From Modestobacter roseus (GTDB lineage: Bacteria > Actinomycetota > Actinomycetes > Mycobacteriales > Geodermatophilaceae): a DNA stretch of 64,000 bases. Of the stretch, positions 16,758-26,710 are shown one piece after another. The stretch spans positions 2,108,001-2,172,000 of the forward strand of contig NZ_VLKF01000001.1 in the NCBI RefSeq assembly GCF_007994135.1, read 5' to 3'. The translations under genes and the position numbers were made by a program. How positions within the stretch are numbered: position 1 is the first letter of the stretch; every line of letters starts with the position of its first letter. The notes below the pieces were generated by a model. The model had not been told where the DNA came from. It did no database searches and saw only the letters and a program-made list of their open reading frames with translations.

Positions 16758-17563
16758 GCACCACCCTGACCGCCCCGATCGCGACACCGTCCGCCACCGA
16801 GCGGCACGGCTCCGCGGTGCAGCAGTCGCTGACCCTGGCCTGGCGCAACGTGGTGACGATCCGCCACCAGCCCGAGGCGCTGATGGACGTCAGCCTGCAG
16901 CCGATCGTCTTCACCGTGCTGTTCGTGTTCGTCTTCGGCGGCGCGATCTCCGGCGACTGGCGCGACTACCTGACCTACCTGGTGCCCGGGATCATGGCCC
17001 AGACCCTGCTGTTCGCCACCGCCGGCATCGGCACCGCGCTGAACAGCGACATCAGCAAGGGCGTGTTCGACCGGTTCCGCAGCCTGCCGATCGCCCGGTC
17101 CGCGCCGCTGGTCGGTGCGGTGCTCGCCGACGTCGTCCGCTACGTCACGGCCGTCGGGGTGCTGCTGGCCTTCGTCACCGCCCTCGGCTTCCGGACGACG
17201 GAGGGGCTCCCGGCGGCCGCGCTCGCGGTGCTGGTGGCGATCGCGTTCGCGATGTGCCTGTCCTGGGTGTTCGTCTGGATCGGCCTGGTCGTCCGCTCCC
17301 CCGGCGCCGTGCAGGGCATCGGCTTCCTGGCGATGTTCCCGCTGGTGTTCGGCAGCAACGCCCTGGTGGACGCCGACACGCTCCCCGGCTGGCTGCAGGC
17401 GTTCACCCGCAACAACCCGGTGACCCACCTGATCGAGGTCGTCCGCGGGCTGCTGCTGGGCGGGCCGGTGGCCGAGCCGCTGGCCTGGACGGCGGGCTGG
17501 GCGGCGCTGCTGCTGGTGGTCTTCGTGCCGTTGGCGATGCGGGCCTACCGGCGCCGGGTGTGA
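16754..17563 (+). CDS. DrrB-type ABC-2 transporter permease
   Basis: 269 residues with a soluble N-terminus and about six membrane helices (for example PIVFTVLFVFVFGGAI, GVLLAFVTALGF, GFLAMFPLVFGSNALV). It contains the ABC-2 signature region NNPVTHLIEVVRGLLLGG near the C-terminus. It starts at ATG 16754 inside the DrrA-like stop. Its last 19 nt overlap the end of the convergent AfsR-like gene. Confidence 0.9.
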   Translation: MSTTLTAPIATPSATERHGSAVQQSLTLAWRNVVTIRHQPEALMDVSLQPIVFTVLFVFVFGGAISGDWRDYLTYLVPGIMAQTLLFATAGIGTALNSDISKGVFDRFRSLPIARSAPLVGAVLADVVRYVTAVGVLLAFVTALGFRTTEGLPAAALAVLVAIAFAMCLSWVFVWIGLVVRSPGAVQGIGFLAMFPLVFGSNALVDADTLPGWLQAFTRNNPVTHLIEVVRGLLLGGPVAEPLAWTAGWAALLLVVFVPLAMRAYRRRV

Positions 17564-20500
17564 GCCCTCGCCCCCGGGTCGGACCCGTCCGGCAGCGGGA
17601 CCGGCAGCCAGCCGCCGGTCGGGTCCACCCCGAGGGCGGCGAGCACCTCCTCCCGGGGAACGGCCTCACCGGCGGCCCGCAGCTGCTCGAACCGGGCCTC
17701 CCCCAGCTCGGCCTGCAGCCGCGCCTCCGTGACGTTGGCGAGCGCGTTGCCGCGGTCGCGTCGGCCGCGGACCGCGCTCGCCCGGCCGAGCAGGTCCGCC
17801 GCCCGCACCGGGTCGCCGCCCACCCGGGCGACGGCGGCCAGCGCCGAGACGACGCCGGCGGCGATCGGCATGTCGCCGGCGGCCTCGACGGCCAGGCGCA
17901 GCGCGGTCGTCAGCCGCCGGTGCGCCTCGTCCAGCAGGCGCGTCGCCGCCTCCGGGTCCGCCCCCGCCAGGGCCTCGGCCCGGGCAGCCAGCGTGAGGGC
18001 GGTGCCGTCCTGGACCATCGCCTCGATCTGCGGCGGGCCGGAACCGGCGTCCCGGACGTGCTCCAGCGCCTGGGCGTGCCACCGTTCGGCGTCCGCCAGC
18101 CGCCCGGCCAGCAGGGCGAGCTCACCGGCCGCGGACTCCGCCATCGCCAGCTGCATGCCGCCGCCGTCCCGGCCGAGTTCGGCCAGCACCCCCGCGATGT
18201 CGGCCTCCGCCCGGGCGAGGTCACCGGCCAGCGCGTGCGCCTGCGCCAGCCGGACCCGCATCAAGGGGGTGTCGTCGTCGGTGCCCAGCTGCTCGGACAG
18301 CTCCAGCGCCCCGGAGAACCAGCGGACGGCGGCGCTGCTGTCGCCGTCCACCAGCGCCAGCTGACCCAGGGCGGACGAGGCGAGGGAACGGCCCCACCGG
18401 TCGCCGATCCGGGTGAACGCGTCGTAGGCCTCGCGCAGGTCGGCCTCCAGCCCGTCCAGCTGACCGATGTTCTCCGCCACCTGTGCCCGCATCGCGTGCG
18501 CGGCAGCGACCACCCAGGGGTCGGGGTGGTCGGCCAGCAGCTCCAGCCCCTCGACGGACCGCAGCCCACCGCTGAAGACGGTGGCGATCGCCCAGGCGAC
18601 GGCGCCCAGCGGCTCCGCCGACCGGTGGGTGTGCTCCGGTGGCAGCTCGGCGACCCGCCGCAGTTCCGGCACGGCGTCCTGCCAGTTCCCGAACTCGGCG
18701 CTGCCCATCGCGCTGAAGGCCCGGCAGGCCGCGCGCAGCGCCGGTGGCCCACCCGGTGCGGTCAGCGCCTGGGTCACCCACCGGCCGGCGGCCACCTGGC
18801 GGCCGGTGAGCTGCCAGAACCAGCTCAGCCGGGCTCCGAGGTGGACGGCGAGGTCCCCGTCGCCGGCGGCGACCGCACGCTGGAACACGGCCAGCAGGTC
18901 GTCGTGCTCGGCGCGCATCCGGGCCATCGCCACCAGCTGGCCCGGCCCCCGCAGCTGCGGGTCGTGCTCGTCGACGAAGGCCAGGCACCAGGTGGCCTGC
19001 GCGGCCTCAACCGCCGCCCGCTCCCTCGCGGCGGTGAGCTGCTCGGCGGACCAGGCCCGGATGGTCTCCAGCATCCGGTACCGGATGCCGCCGCCCTCGG
19101 GGTCCTCGACGGCCAGCAGCATCGACTTCTCCACCAGCCCGGTGATCGCGTCGAGCACCGCGCCGCGGCCCCAGCCGGGGTCGGCGCAGACCTGCTCGGC
19201 GGTGTCCAGGGTGGCGCCCCCGGCGAACACCGACAGCCGCCGGGCCACCGCCTGCTCGCGCTCGTCCAGCGCCTCCCAGCTCCACTCGACGACCGCGCGC
19301 AGCGTCTGGTGCCGGGGCAGGGCGACCCGGCTGCCGCCGGTGAGCAGGGCGAACCGGTCGTCGAGCCGGGCGGCGATCTGCCCGATGGACAGCGTCCGCA
19401 GCCGCGCCGCGGCCAGCTCCAGCGCCAGCGGCATCCCGTCCAGCCGGCGGCAGACCTCCAGCACGGCGGGCAGGGTCGCGGCGGTGACGGCGAAGTCCGG
19501 CCGGACGGCGGCGGCCCGGTCGGCGAGCAACCGGACCACGGGGGCGTCAGCGGCCGCCTCGTCGCCGGGCGCGGGCACCTCCAGCGGCCCGACCGGCAGC
19601 ACCGCCTCCCCGGGCACGCCCAGCGGCTCCCGGCTCGTGGTGAGCACCTGCAGCCCGGGGCAGTGCGCCAGCAGGTCGTCGGTCAGCGCCGCCACCGCGG
19701 CCACCAGGTGCTCGCAGTTGTCCAGCACCAGCAGCGCCCGCCGGTCGCTGAACGTCTCCTGCAACCGGGCCCCGGCCTCGACCATCGTGGGCACCCGCTC
19801 CAGCGAGGTGCCCTCGCGCTGGCCGACCGCCGACAGCACCGCCGCCGGCAGCAGCCGAGCGTCGGCCACCGGCGCCAGCTCCACCCACCACACGCCGTCC
19901 CGGACCCCGGCGGCGCGGCGGTGCGCCGCCTCCAGCGCCAGCCGGGTCTTGCCCGCCCCACCCGGCCCGAGCAGCGTCACCAGCCGGGCGCCGTCGAGCA
20001 GCGCGGCGACCGCGGACAGCTCGTCGTCCCGCCCGCGGAAGCTGGTCAGCGGGGTGCGCAGCGCCGTGCCCGGCCGGGACGCCGGTGCCGGCGGCTCGGC
20101 CCGCAGCACGGCCAGCTGCTCGGCGCGGAGCTCGGGTGAGGGGTCCAGACCGAGCTCCTCGGCCAGCGCCGCGCGGCACCGCTCGTAGGCGGCCAGCGCC
20201 TCGGCGGGGCGGCCGAGCAGCCGCAGCGCCCGCACCTGCAGCCGGCAGAACGGCTCCCGCAGCGGGTGCGCGGTGACCAGCTCGTCGAGCTCGGCCAGCG
20301 CCGCGGCGGCCGAGCCGGTGGTGAGCACCGCGGCCAGCCGCTGCTCGGTGGCGGTCAGCCGCAGCTCGGTCCAGCGGGCGACGGGGGCGGCGGTGAAGGC
20401 GAGGTCCCGGAGGTCGGCCAGCGCGGGCCCGCGCCACAGCGCCTCGGCCTGCTCGAGCAGCTCCACGACGAGCCGCGGGTCGGTCGCCTGCCGGGCCCGG

Positions 20501-20826
20501 GCGAGCAGCTGCTCCCACTCGGTGGCGTCGACGGCCGCCGGGGCGACGTCGAGCAGGTAGCCGTGCCCGGCGGCGCGCACCGGCACGTCGGGCAACGCAC
20601 GGCGCAACCGGGAGACCAGCGCCTGCAGGGCGTTGCCCGGCGCCGCCGGCAGGTCCTCCTCCCAGACCGCGGCCAGCAGCTCGTCGGCGCCGACCACCCG
20701 GCCGGGGTCCAGGGACAGCCGGGCCAGCAGCGCGCGGGCCCGGGGGCCACCGACGTCGACCGGCCGGCCGTCGTCGGTGACGGCGACCGGGCCGAGGAGG
20801 CAGATGCGGACGGGCACGGCGGCCAT
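17545..20826 (-). CDS. AfsR-like BTAD transcriptional regulator with NB-ARC ATPase and TPR region
   Basis: 1093 residues. An OmpR-type winged helix (about 5-95) and a BTAD domain (about 97-245, ending ELGLDPSPELR) form the SARP DNA-binding unit. An NB-ARC/STAND ATPase follows, with P-loop LLGPGGAGKT (285-294) and LVLDNCEHLV. A long helical TPR-like region runs from about 560 to 1060. Such proteins integrate a signal through the ATPase and activate genes for secondary metabolism or transport at direct-repeat sites. It converges on the DrrAB operon with a 19-nt overlap of the 3' ends, so strong expression of one may interfere with the other. Confidence 0.9.
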   Translation of the reverse strand: MAAVPVRICLLGPVAVTDDGRPVDVGGPRARALLARLSLDPGRVVGADELLAAVWEEDLPAAPGNALQALVSRLRRALPDVPVRAAGHGYLLDVAPAAVDATEWEQLLARARQATDPRLVVELLEQAEALWRGPALADLRDLAFTAAPVARWTELRLTATEQRLAAVLTTGSAAAALAELDELVTAHPLREPFCRLQVRALRLLGRPAEALAAYERCRAALAEELGLDPSPELRAEQLAVLRAEPPAPASRPGTALRTPLTSFRGRDDELSAVAALLDGARLVTLLGPGGAGKTRLALEAAHRRAAGVRDGVWWVELAPVADARLLPAAVLSAVGQREGTSLERVPTMVEAGARLQETFSDRRALLVLDNCEHLVAAVAALTDDLLAHCPGLQVLTTSREPLGVPGEAVLPVGPLEVPAPGDEAAADAPVVRLLADRAAAVRPDFAVTAATLPAVLEVCRRLDGMPLALELAAARLRTLSIGQIAARLDDRFALLTGGSRVALPRHQTLRAVVEWSWEALDEREQAVARRLSVFAGGATLDTAEQVCADPGWGRGAVLDAITGLVEKSMLLAVEDPEGGGIRYRMLETIRAWSAEQLTAARERAAVEAAQATWCLAFVDEHDPQLRGPGQLVAMARMRAEHDDLLAVFQRAVAAGDGDLAVHLGARLSWFWQLTGRQVAAGRWVTQALTAPGGPPALRAACRAFSAMGSAEFGNWQDAVPELRRVAELPPEHTHRSAEPLGAVAWAIATVFSGGLRSVEGLELLADHPDPWVVAAAHAMRAQVAENIGQLDGLEADLREAYDAFTRIGDRWGRSLASSALGQLALVDGDSSAAVRWFSGALELSEQLGTDDDTPLMRVRLAQAHALAGDLARAEADIAGVLAELGRDGGGMQLAMAESAAGELALLAGRLADAERWHAQALEHVRDAGSGPPQIEAMVQDGTALTLAARAEALAGADPEAATRLLDEAHRRLTTALRLAVEAAGDMPIAAGVVSALAAVARVGGDPVRAADLLGRASAVRGRRDRGNALANVTEARLQAELGEARFEQLRAAGEAVPREEVLAALGVDPTGGWLPVPLPDGSDPGARAHTRRR

Positions 20827-20848
20827 CGTCCTCCACCGCCCCGCGGGA

Positions 20849-21472
20849 TCAGGCGGAGCGGCGCAGCAGGCGCAGCGAGCCGGTGCCGGGCAGCTCGGTG
20901 AACTCCCCGGACGCCAGCACCCGCGAGTACACGCCGAAGGGGGCCTGGCCGCCGTCCGCGGGGTCGGGGAAGACGTCGTGGATCGCCAGCGTGCCGCCGA
21001 CGGCGAGCTTGCCGACCCAGGCGTCCTGGTCGCGACGGGCGGAGGCCTCGGTGTGGCTGCCGTCGAGGAACAGCAGCGCCAGCGGGGTCGACCACAGCGG
21101 CGCCAGCACCTCCGACCGCGCGACCACGGCGACGACGACGTCCTCCGCGCCGGCGGCGGCGATGGTGCGCCGGAAGCCGGGCAGCGTGTCGATCCGGCCG
21201 ACGAGCGGGTCGACGAGGGACGCGTCGTGGTACTCCCAGCCCGGCTGGTGCTCCTCCGAGCCGCGGTGGTGGTCGACGGTGATCACCTGCCGCCCGGTCT
21301 CCCGGGCCGCGGCGGCCAGGTACAGCGCCGACTTGCCCAGCCAGCTGCCGACCTCCAGCAGCGGACCGGGCACCGGCACCGCGCGGGCGGCCTCGTACAG
21401 CGCGCGCCCCTCGTCGGCCGGCATGAAGCCGGGCGCCGCGGCGGCCGCGGCGAGCAGCGCCTCGCCGGTCAC
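20849..21472 (-). CDS. Class I SAM-dependent methyltransferase (Methyltransf_24-like)
   Basis: 207 residues from GTG 21472, overlapping the YibE/F stop by 4 nt. SAM-binding motif I is LLEVGSWLGKSALYLA. Acidic motif II is in ITVDHHRGSEEH. Motif IV region is LALLFLDGSHTEAS, followed by GGTLAIHDVFPDP. This pattern is that of O-methyltransferase-like proteins related to CmcI and Methyltransf_24, often acting on sugars or metabolites. The substrate is not inferable. Confidence 0.82.
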   Translation of the reverse strand: MTGEALLAAAAAAPGFMPADEGRALYEAARAVPVPGPLLEVGSWLGKSALYLAAAARETGRQVITVDHHRGSEEHQPGWEYHDASLVDPLVGRIDTLPGFRRTIAAAGAEDVVVAVVARSEVLAPLWSTPLALLFLDGSHTEASARRDQDAWVGKLAVGGTLAIHDVFPDPADGGQAPFGVYSRVLASGEFTELPGTGSLRLLRRSA

Positions 21473-22830
21473 CGCGGGTCCCGCGGCCGCGGCGGGTCGC
21501 TCCCCTCGGCGGCGGCCTGCCGCATCGCCCGCAGCCGCTCCCGGCGGCGCTCGGCCTCCTGCTCCTCGGGGGTCGGCTCCGGCGTCGGTGCGGCGCTGCC
21601 CGGGGCCGGGGCCGCCGAGCTCGCCGCGGTGGCCACCAGCGCGCCGACGAGGGTGGTCACCGGCACGGCCAGGACGAGCGCGATGCCACCGACCAGGGTG
21701 CGGATGACCTCCTCCCCCACCTCCGCGCCGGTGAGGGTGGTCCAGAACGGCCGCTGGTAGATCTCGAACAGCATCAGCAGCGGCAGCGCGGCCCCCGCGT
21801 AGGCGAAGACGATCGTGTAGACGGTCGAGGCGATGTGGTCGCGGCCGATGGCCATGCCGCGGGCGAACAGCTGGCGCCAGCCCATCTCCGGGGAGACGTC
21901 GTGCAGCTGCCAGACCGCGGAGGCCTGGGTGATGCTGACGTCGTTGAGGATGCCGAGCCCGGCCACCACGGTCGCGGCGATGACCAGGCCGGAGAAGTCG
22001 AGGCTGCGGTCCAGCTGCAGCAGCTGCAGGTTCTCCTCGTTGTTGAACCCGAGCAGCCGGGCCGCGCCCACCGCCACCGTGCCGAGCACCGCGCTGAGCG
22101 CCAGCCCGAAGAGGGTGCCCACCAGCGCCGTCGTCGCCCGGGCGTTGAACCCGTGCGCCAGGTACAGCACCACGAACATGATCGCCGAGGAGCCGATCAG
22201 GCTGATCCACAGCGGCGAGCCGCCCTCCAGCAGCGCGGGCAGCATGAACTCGAGCAGGACGACGAAGGCGAAGCCCAGCCCCACCAGCGAGAGCAGCCCG
22301 CGCAGCCGGGCCACCGCGCCGACCACTAGGGCGAACGCCAGCGCGAGGACCACGATCGGGGTGCCGCGGGCGAAGTCGGAGAACTGGTAGGTGGCCTGAC
22401 CGCCCTCGACCGGGTCCCGGGTGAGCACGAGCTCATCGCCGGCCGCCACCCCCGCGCTCACCACCTCGGGGGGCAGGTCGACCTGCACGAAGTCGCCGCG
22501 GCTCTCCCCCTCGCCCACGACCATCACCGCGGTGGCGCAGGTCAGCGCCTCACCCCCGGGGTCGGAGCAGTCGTAGGGCTGCAGCGACGACACGGTGGCC
22601 ACCGGGTAGGTCTGGCCGGGCGGGAAGAAGTCGTCGGCCGCCTGCTCGGCCGCGGTCGGTTCGCTGCTCGGCCAGAACACGACCAGGCCGGCGACGGTGG
22701 CCAGCCCGACCGGGACGAGCAGGTAGAGCATCAGCCGCACCGCCCAGCGGCGCCGGGCGACGGCGGCGGGATCGGGCGGCGGCAGCTCGCCGTCGGTGGC
22801 CGGTCCGTGACCGTGGGAGTGGGCCGTCAC
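21469..22830 (-). CDS. YibE/F-family multi-pass membrane protein
   Basis: 453 residues. After one N-terminal helix (about 32-50) there is an extracytoplasmic domain (about 60-155) and then seven or so helices, including the conserved [17 protein letters not shown] and [17 protein letters not shown] charged, Pro/Glu/Arg-rich cytoplasmic tail ends the protein. YibE/F proteins are conserved in Firmicutes and actinobacteria; their role is unclear and transport is suspected. It is divergent from the SDR gene at 22912, with 81 nt between starts. Confidence 0.87.
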   Translation of the reverse strand: MTAHSHGHGPATDGELPPPDPAAVARRRWAVRLMLYLLVPVGLATVAGLVVFWPSSEPTAAEQAADDFFPPGQTYPVATVSSLQPYDCSDPGGEALTCATAVMVVGEGESRGDFVQVDLPPEVVSAGVAAGDELVLTRDPVEGGQATYQFSDFARGTPIVVLALAFALVVGAVARLRGLLSLVGLGFAFVVLLEFMLPALLEGGSPLWISLIGSSAIMFVVLYLAHGFNARATTALVGTLFGLALSAVLGTVAVGAARLLGFNNEENLQLLQLDRSLDFSGLVIAATVVAGLGILNDVSITQASAVWQLHDVSPEMGWRQLFARGMAIGRDHIASTVYTIVFAYAGAALPLLMLFEIYQRPFWTTLTGAEVGEEVIRTLVGGIALVLAVPVTTLVGALVATAASSAAPAPGSAAPTPEPTPEEQEAERRRERLRAMRQAAAEGSDPPRPRDPR

Positions 22831-22911
22831 CCGGTCAGGCTAGGCGGCGCCCCGCCCGGATCGTGGCGGGACAGGCGGACCCGGCGGACGCGGGGCGCCT
22901 ACGTTGGGGGG

Positions 22912-23802
22912 ATGAGCAGCGCCTGGAGCCTGGCCGACGTCCCGCCGCAGCAGGGCCGGACGGCGGTGGTGACCGGCGCCAACAGCGGCCTGGGCCTGGA
23001 GACCGCGCGCGCCCTGGCCGCGGCCGGCGCCCGGGTGGTGCTGGCCGTGCGGGACGTGTCCCGTGGCGAGCAGGCGGCCGCCGGCCTGACCGGGGAGGTC
23101 GAGGTGCGCCGGCTGGACCTGGCCGACCTCGCCTCGGTGCGCGCGTTCGCCGCGGGGTGGACCGGGGACCTGGCCGTGCTGGTGAACAACGCCGGGATCA
23201 TGCACGTGCCGGCCGGGCGCACCGCCGACGGTTTCGAGCTGCAGTTCGGCACCAACCACCTCGGGCACTTCGCGCTGACGGCGCTGCTGCTGCCGCACGT
23301 CACCGACCGGGTGGTCACCGTCTCCTCGATGCTGCACCGGTCCGGGGAGATCGTGCTCGACGACCTGAACTGGGAGCAACGGCCGTACTCGGCCACCGGC
23401 GCCTACGGGCAGTCGAAGCTGGCCAACCTGCTCTTCACCCTGGAGCTGCAGCGCCGGCTCACCGCGGCCGGCGCGCCGGTGCGGGCACTGGCGGCGCACC
23501 CGGGCTGGGCGGCCACCAACCTGCAGGGCCGCACCGGCAACCGGGTGAAGGACGCCGCGATGGCGGTGGCCAACCGGGCCTTCGCCACCGGCGCCGAGCA
23601 GGGCGCGCTGCCCACGCTGTTCGCCGCCACCGCCGACCTGCCCGGTGGGGGCTTCACCGGCCCGGACGGGCGGACCATGCGGGGTGCGCCGACGCTGGCC
23701 GGCCGCAGCGCCGCGGCGTCGGACCCGGAGCTGGCCCGCCGCTTGTGGACCGCCTCGGCCGAGCTCACCGGGGTGGACCTCCCGGCTCAGCTGCCCGGCT
23801 GA
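22912..23802 (+). CDS. Short-chain dehydrogenase/reductase (retinol-dehydrogenase-like)
   Basis: 296 residues. NAD(P)-binding motif [13 protein letters not shown], structural NNAGIM, catalytic Ser in [10 protein letters not shown], and YxxxK in YGQSKLAN mark a classical SDR. Length and the segment [20 protein letters not shown] fit the retinol/WW-domain oxidoreductase-like subgroup, frequent in actinobacteria. Substrate unknown. Its end overlaps the convergent MFS gene by 16 nt. Confidence 0.88.
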   Translation: MSSAWSLADVPPQQGRTAVVTGANSGLGLETARALAAAGARVVLAVRDVSRGEQAAAGLTGEVEVRRLDLADLASVRAFAAGWTGDLAVLVNNAGIMHVPAGRTADGFELQFGTNHLGHFALTALLLPHVTDRVVTVSSMLHRSGEIVLDDLNWEQRPYSATGAYGQSKLANLLFTLELQRRLTAAGAPVRALAAHPGWAATNLQGRTGNRVKDAAMAVANRAFATGAEQGALPTLFAATADLPGGGFTGPDGRTMRGAPTLAGRSAAASDPELARRLWTASAELTGVDLPAQLPG

Positions 23803-24944
23803 CGCGCCGCACGCTCCGCGGCCGGCGCCGCCACGAGCACCAGGACGGCGGCCGCTCCGAACGCCGTCCGCAGTCCGGTCGCGCCCGCGACCGCGCCGAG
23901 CACCAGGGCGCCGACGGCCTGCCCCACGGTGAGGGCGATGAAGAGCACCGCGGCGGCCTGCGGTGCCGCGGCGGGGAGCCGGTGCCCGCCCCAGACGATG
24001 AGCACCCCGCTGAGCGCGACGAACGCGGCGCCGAAACCGCCCAGCGCAACCCCCGCGACGACCGGTGCGCCGGGCAGCGCGGCGAGCAGCGCGGTGGCCG
24101 CGGCGGCGATCGCGGTCGACCACAGCCAGGCACGGCGCAGCCCGAACCGGACCACCAGGTCGCCGCTGAGCCCACCGACGAGGCCGGCCCCGCCCAGCAC
24201 GCACCACAGCAGCCCGGTCGTGCCGGCGGGCAGCCCGCCGTCGGCGGTCATCAGGTCGCGCGCGAACGTCCACACGGCAGCGCAGCCGGCGCCGGCCACC
24301 AGCGCGGCGACCAGCGGCCGGGCGAGCGCGCGCACCGGCACCTCCGGTCGGGCCTCGGCGACGGTGGGCCAGCGGCTGGACCGGTCGGCCCACGCGGTGA
24401 CGAGCACGGCCGCGACCGCGAAGCCGGCCCAGGCCGGCCGCCAGACGTCGGGCACGCTGAGCACCAGCAGCCCACCGACGACGACGCCGACCCCGGTGCC
24501 GCTGTTGACCACCGCCTGCGCCCGCGGCTGGGCGTCCGGCCGCACCGTCGCCGCCACCGCGGCGACCAGCGCCGGGGTGGCCGCCCCCGCCCCGCTGCCC
24601 GCCAGGAGTGCACCGACGGCCAGGGCCGGGACCGACCACGCGGCGGCCACCAGCAGCGACCCCAGCGCGGCCGCGCCCCCGGCCAGCCACAGGGTCGTCC
24701 GTGCCCGCGCCCGCCCGGTGAGCCGCTGGGCGACGGCGGCGGCCAGGCAGTAGGCGAGGTAGCCGGCTGCCGCGATGCCCCCGGCCGTGCCCGGTGAGAT
24801 GCCGAACGCGTCGCGGAACTGCGGCAGGTAGAGCCCGAAGCCGTACCTGGCCAGCCCGTAGGTGACCGCGATGACGGCCAGCCCGGGCACGACCAGGGCG
24901 GCCGGCCGGTCGACGGGCCGCGACTGTAACGATCGTTTCATCAT
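23787..24944 (-). CDS. MFS transporter, divergent from its likely TetR regulator
   Basis: Up to 385 residues, with about twelve helices beginning [22 protein letters not shown] 24944 or ATG 24941 would place the operator inside the coding sequence and introduce a TTA leucine codon, which is very rare in this DNA. GTG 24890 in the same frame would start just before helix 1 and remove both oddities, so the true start may be there. The YGLARYGFG opening and overall length resemble YbfB/YjiJ-type and CynX-type exporters. The divergent TetR gene and shared twin operators suggest a drug- or metabolite-induced efflux pump. Confidence 0.85.
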   Translation of the reverse strand: MMKRSLQSRPVDRPAALVVPGLAVIAVTYGLARYGFGLYLPQFRDAFGISPGTAGGIAAAGYLAYCLAAAVAQRLTGRARARTTLWLAGGAAALGSLLVAAAWSVPALAVGALLAGSGAGAATPALVAAVAATVRPDAQPRAQAVVNSGTGVGVVVGGLLVLSVPDVWRPAWAGFAVAAVLVTAWADRSSRWPTVAEARPEVPVRALARPLVAALVAGAGCAAVWTFARDLMTADGGLPAGTTGLLWCVLGGAGLVGGLSGDLVVRFGLRRAWLWSTAIAAAATALLAALPGAPVVAGVALGGFGAAFVALSGVLIVWGGHRLPAAAPQAAAVLFIALTVGQAVGALVLGAVAGATGLRTAFGAAAVLVLVAAPAAERAARQPGS

Positions 24945-24955
24945 AACGAGCGTTA
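24927..24955. promoter_or_regulatory. Twin TetR-type operators (TAACG-nn-CGTTA)
   Basis: Two dyads, TAACG-AT-CGTTT at 24927-24938 and TAACG-AG-CGTTA at 24944-24955, have centres 17 bp apart. The outer half-sites also form a larger inverted repeat (CTGTAACG at 24924 with CGTTACAG at 24951). They lie between the divergent MFS and TetR starts, so the TetR protein probably represses both genes. TACAGT (24954-24959) just before ATG 24966 may be the -10 box of a nearly leaderless tetR transcript, and TATGAT (minus strand, 24945-24940) a -10 box for the MFS gene. Confidence 0.75.
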
Positions 24956-24965
24956 CAGTAGGCGC

Positions 24966-25571
24966 ATGAGCACCCGCCCCGCGACCCGACCGGCCCGCGA
25001 ACGGCTGCTCGCCGCCGCCGGCGAGCTCTTCTACGAGTCCGGCATCGCCGCGACCGGGGTCGACGCGGTGCTCGCCCGCGCCCGGGTCGCCCCGGCCACG
25101 ATGTACGCCCACTTCGCCGGCAAGGACGGCCTCGTGGCGGCCTACCTGCAGCGGCGGTACGAGCTGTGGGAGCAGACCTGGGACGAGGTGCTCGCCGAGC
25201 GCACCGACCCGGTCGACCGGTTGCTGTCGGTCTTCGACGCCGTCGACCGGTTCCGCGAGCGGGAGGGCAGCGGACGCGGGTGCGCGTTCCTCGCCGCAGC
25301 CACCGAGCTGCCCCACGGACACCCCGGCCATCCGTGGCTGCAGGCCGACTCCCGACTGCTCACCCAGCGGCTGCGCGAGCTCGCCGCCGCCGCGGGCGTG
25401 ACCGACCCGGACGAGGTCGCCACCACCCTGCTGCTCTGCTACGACGGCGCACTGGCCCGGGCGGCCCGCGAGTCGACCAGCCCGGAGCTCGCCGCCGGGT
25501 CCTCGGTCACCCGGGCGCGCGCTCTCGCCGCCGGCTGGCTCGCCGCCCGCGGCCACCTGCGCGCCGGCTGA
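24966..25571 (+). CDS. TetR/AcrR-family transcriptional regulator
   Basis: 201 residues. The N-terminal helix-turn-helix is intact (RERLLAAAGELFYESGIAATGVDAVLARA... ends MYAHFAGKDGLVAAYL with the family's YxHFxxKdxL segment). The ligand domain has CAFLAAATELPHGHPGH and resembles regulators of efflux pumps. Its start lies 10 nt from the operator pair shared with the MFS gene, supporting autoregulation. Confidence 0.9.
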   Translation: MSTRPATRPARERLLAAAGELFYESGIAATGVDAVLARARVAPATMYAHFAGKDGLVAAYLQRRYELWEQTWDEVLAERTDPVDRLLSVFDAVDRFREREGSGRGCAFLAAATELPHGHPGHPWLQADSRLLTQRLRELAAAAGVTDPDEVATTLLLCYDGALARAARESTSPELAAGSSVTRARALAAGWLAARGHLRAG

Positions 25572-25632
25572 CCCCGGGGCACCGCCGCGGGTTCGCGTGG
25601 TGTCGGGACCGGGCTCGTGGTGCAGTGAGGCC

Positions 25633-26610
25633 GTGCCCGTCGTCGACAAGCTCGATCGGTTGCAGCGCAGACACCGGGCCGCCGGGTTCCCCATCGCCGT
25701 CGTCTACAAGTACGTCGACGACTCCGGCCCCTACCTCGCCGCGCTGATCACCTACTACGCCTTCGTCTCGCTGTTCCCGCTGCTGCTGCTGTTCTCGACC
25801 GTGCTGAGCAACGTCCTGGTCGACAACCCGGAGCTGCAGGAGCAGCTGCTGGACTCCGCGATGAGCCAGTTCCCCGTCGTCGGCGAGCAGCTCGGCGAGC
25901 CGCGGGGCCTCAGCGGCGGCGTCCTCGGGGTGGTCGTCGGCATCCTGGGTTCCCTCTACGGGGCCCTCGGCGTCGCCCAGGCGATCCAGTACGCGATGAA
26001 CACCGCCTGGGCGGTGCCGCGCAACAGCCGGCCCAACCCCTTCCTCGCCCGCGGGCTCAGCCTGCTGCTGGTCGTCACCGCGGGGGTGGCGGTGATCGGG
26101 ACGACGGCCCTCGCCACCGTCACCGCCGGCCACGCCGGGTCCCTGGGTGCGGCATCCCGGGCCCTGACCGTGCTCGGCTCGGTCGCGATCAACGCGGTCG
26201 TCTTCGTCTTCGCCTTCCGGCTGGCCACCGCCCGGCCGCTGACGATCCGCCAGGTGCTCCCGGGGGCGTTCATCGCCGCGGTGCTGTGGCAGCTGCTGCA
26301 GACCTTCGGCGTCACCTACGTCAGCCGGGTCGCCAGCGGTTCCAGCGCGACGAACGGCGTCTTCGCCCTGGTGCTCGGGCTCCTCGCCTTCCTCTACCTG
26401 GCCGCGGTGGTCGGCGTGCTCTGCGTGGAGATCAACGTGGTGCGCGTGCACCGGCTGTGGCCCCGGGCGCTGCTCACCCCCTTCACCGACGCGGTCGACC
26501 TCACCCCCGGCGACCGGCGCAGCTACACCGGCATGGCGAAGGCGCAGCGGACCAAGGGCTTCGAGACGGTGCACGTCACCTTCGACCCGCCGGACCGCGA
26601 CCCGGACTGA
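25633..26610 (+). CDS. YihY/virulence factor BrkB-family membrane protein
   Basis: 325 residues from GTG 25633; GTG 25597 in the same frame would add 12 residues. The first helix region, YLAALITYYAFVSLFPLLLL, is the family signature, followed by about five more helices and the conserved LPGAFIAAVLWQLLQ and YGALGVAQAIQ segments. The C-terminal cytoplasmic tail ends in charged residues. The family was once mislabelled 'ribonuclease BN'; its real role at the membrane is unknown. Confidence 0.87.
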   Translation: MPVVDKLDRLQRRHRAAGFPIAVVYKYVDDSGPYLAALITYYAFVSLFPLLLLFSTVLSNVLVDNPELQEQLLDSAMSQFPVVGEQLGEPRGLSGGVLGVVVGILGSLYGALGVAQAIQYAMNTAWAVPRNSRPNPFLARGLSLLLVVTAGVAVIGTTALATVTAGHAGSLGAASRALTVLGSVAINAVVFVFAFRLATARPLTIRQVLPGAFIAAVLWQLLQTFGVTYVSRVASGSSATNGVFALVLGLLAFLYLAAVVGVLCVEINVVRVHRLWPRALLTPFTDAVDLTPGDRRSYTGMAKAQRTKGFETVHVTFDPPDRDPD

Positions 26611-26710
26611 GGTTTACTGCGATCGCCCATCGAGGTATTCTGCAGTCGTCGCTAGAGGTTCCTGGCGACGAGCCACCGTCCCACCGCACGTGTTCTGGAG
26701 GTAACCAGCC

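Noticed and set aside
26611..26710. HspR (HAIR) or CIRCE element upstream of hsp20
   Set aside because: Neither consensus is present; only degenerate 20-nt repeats are visible.
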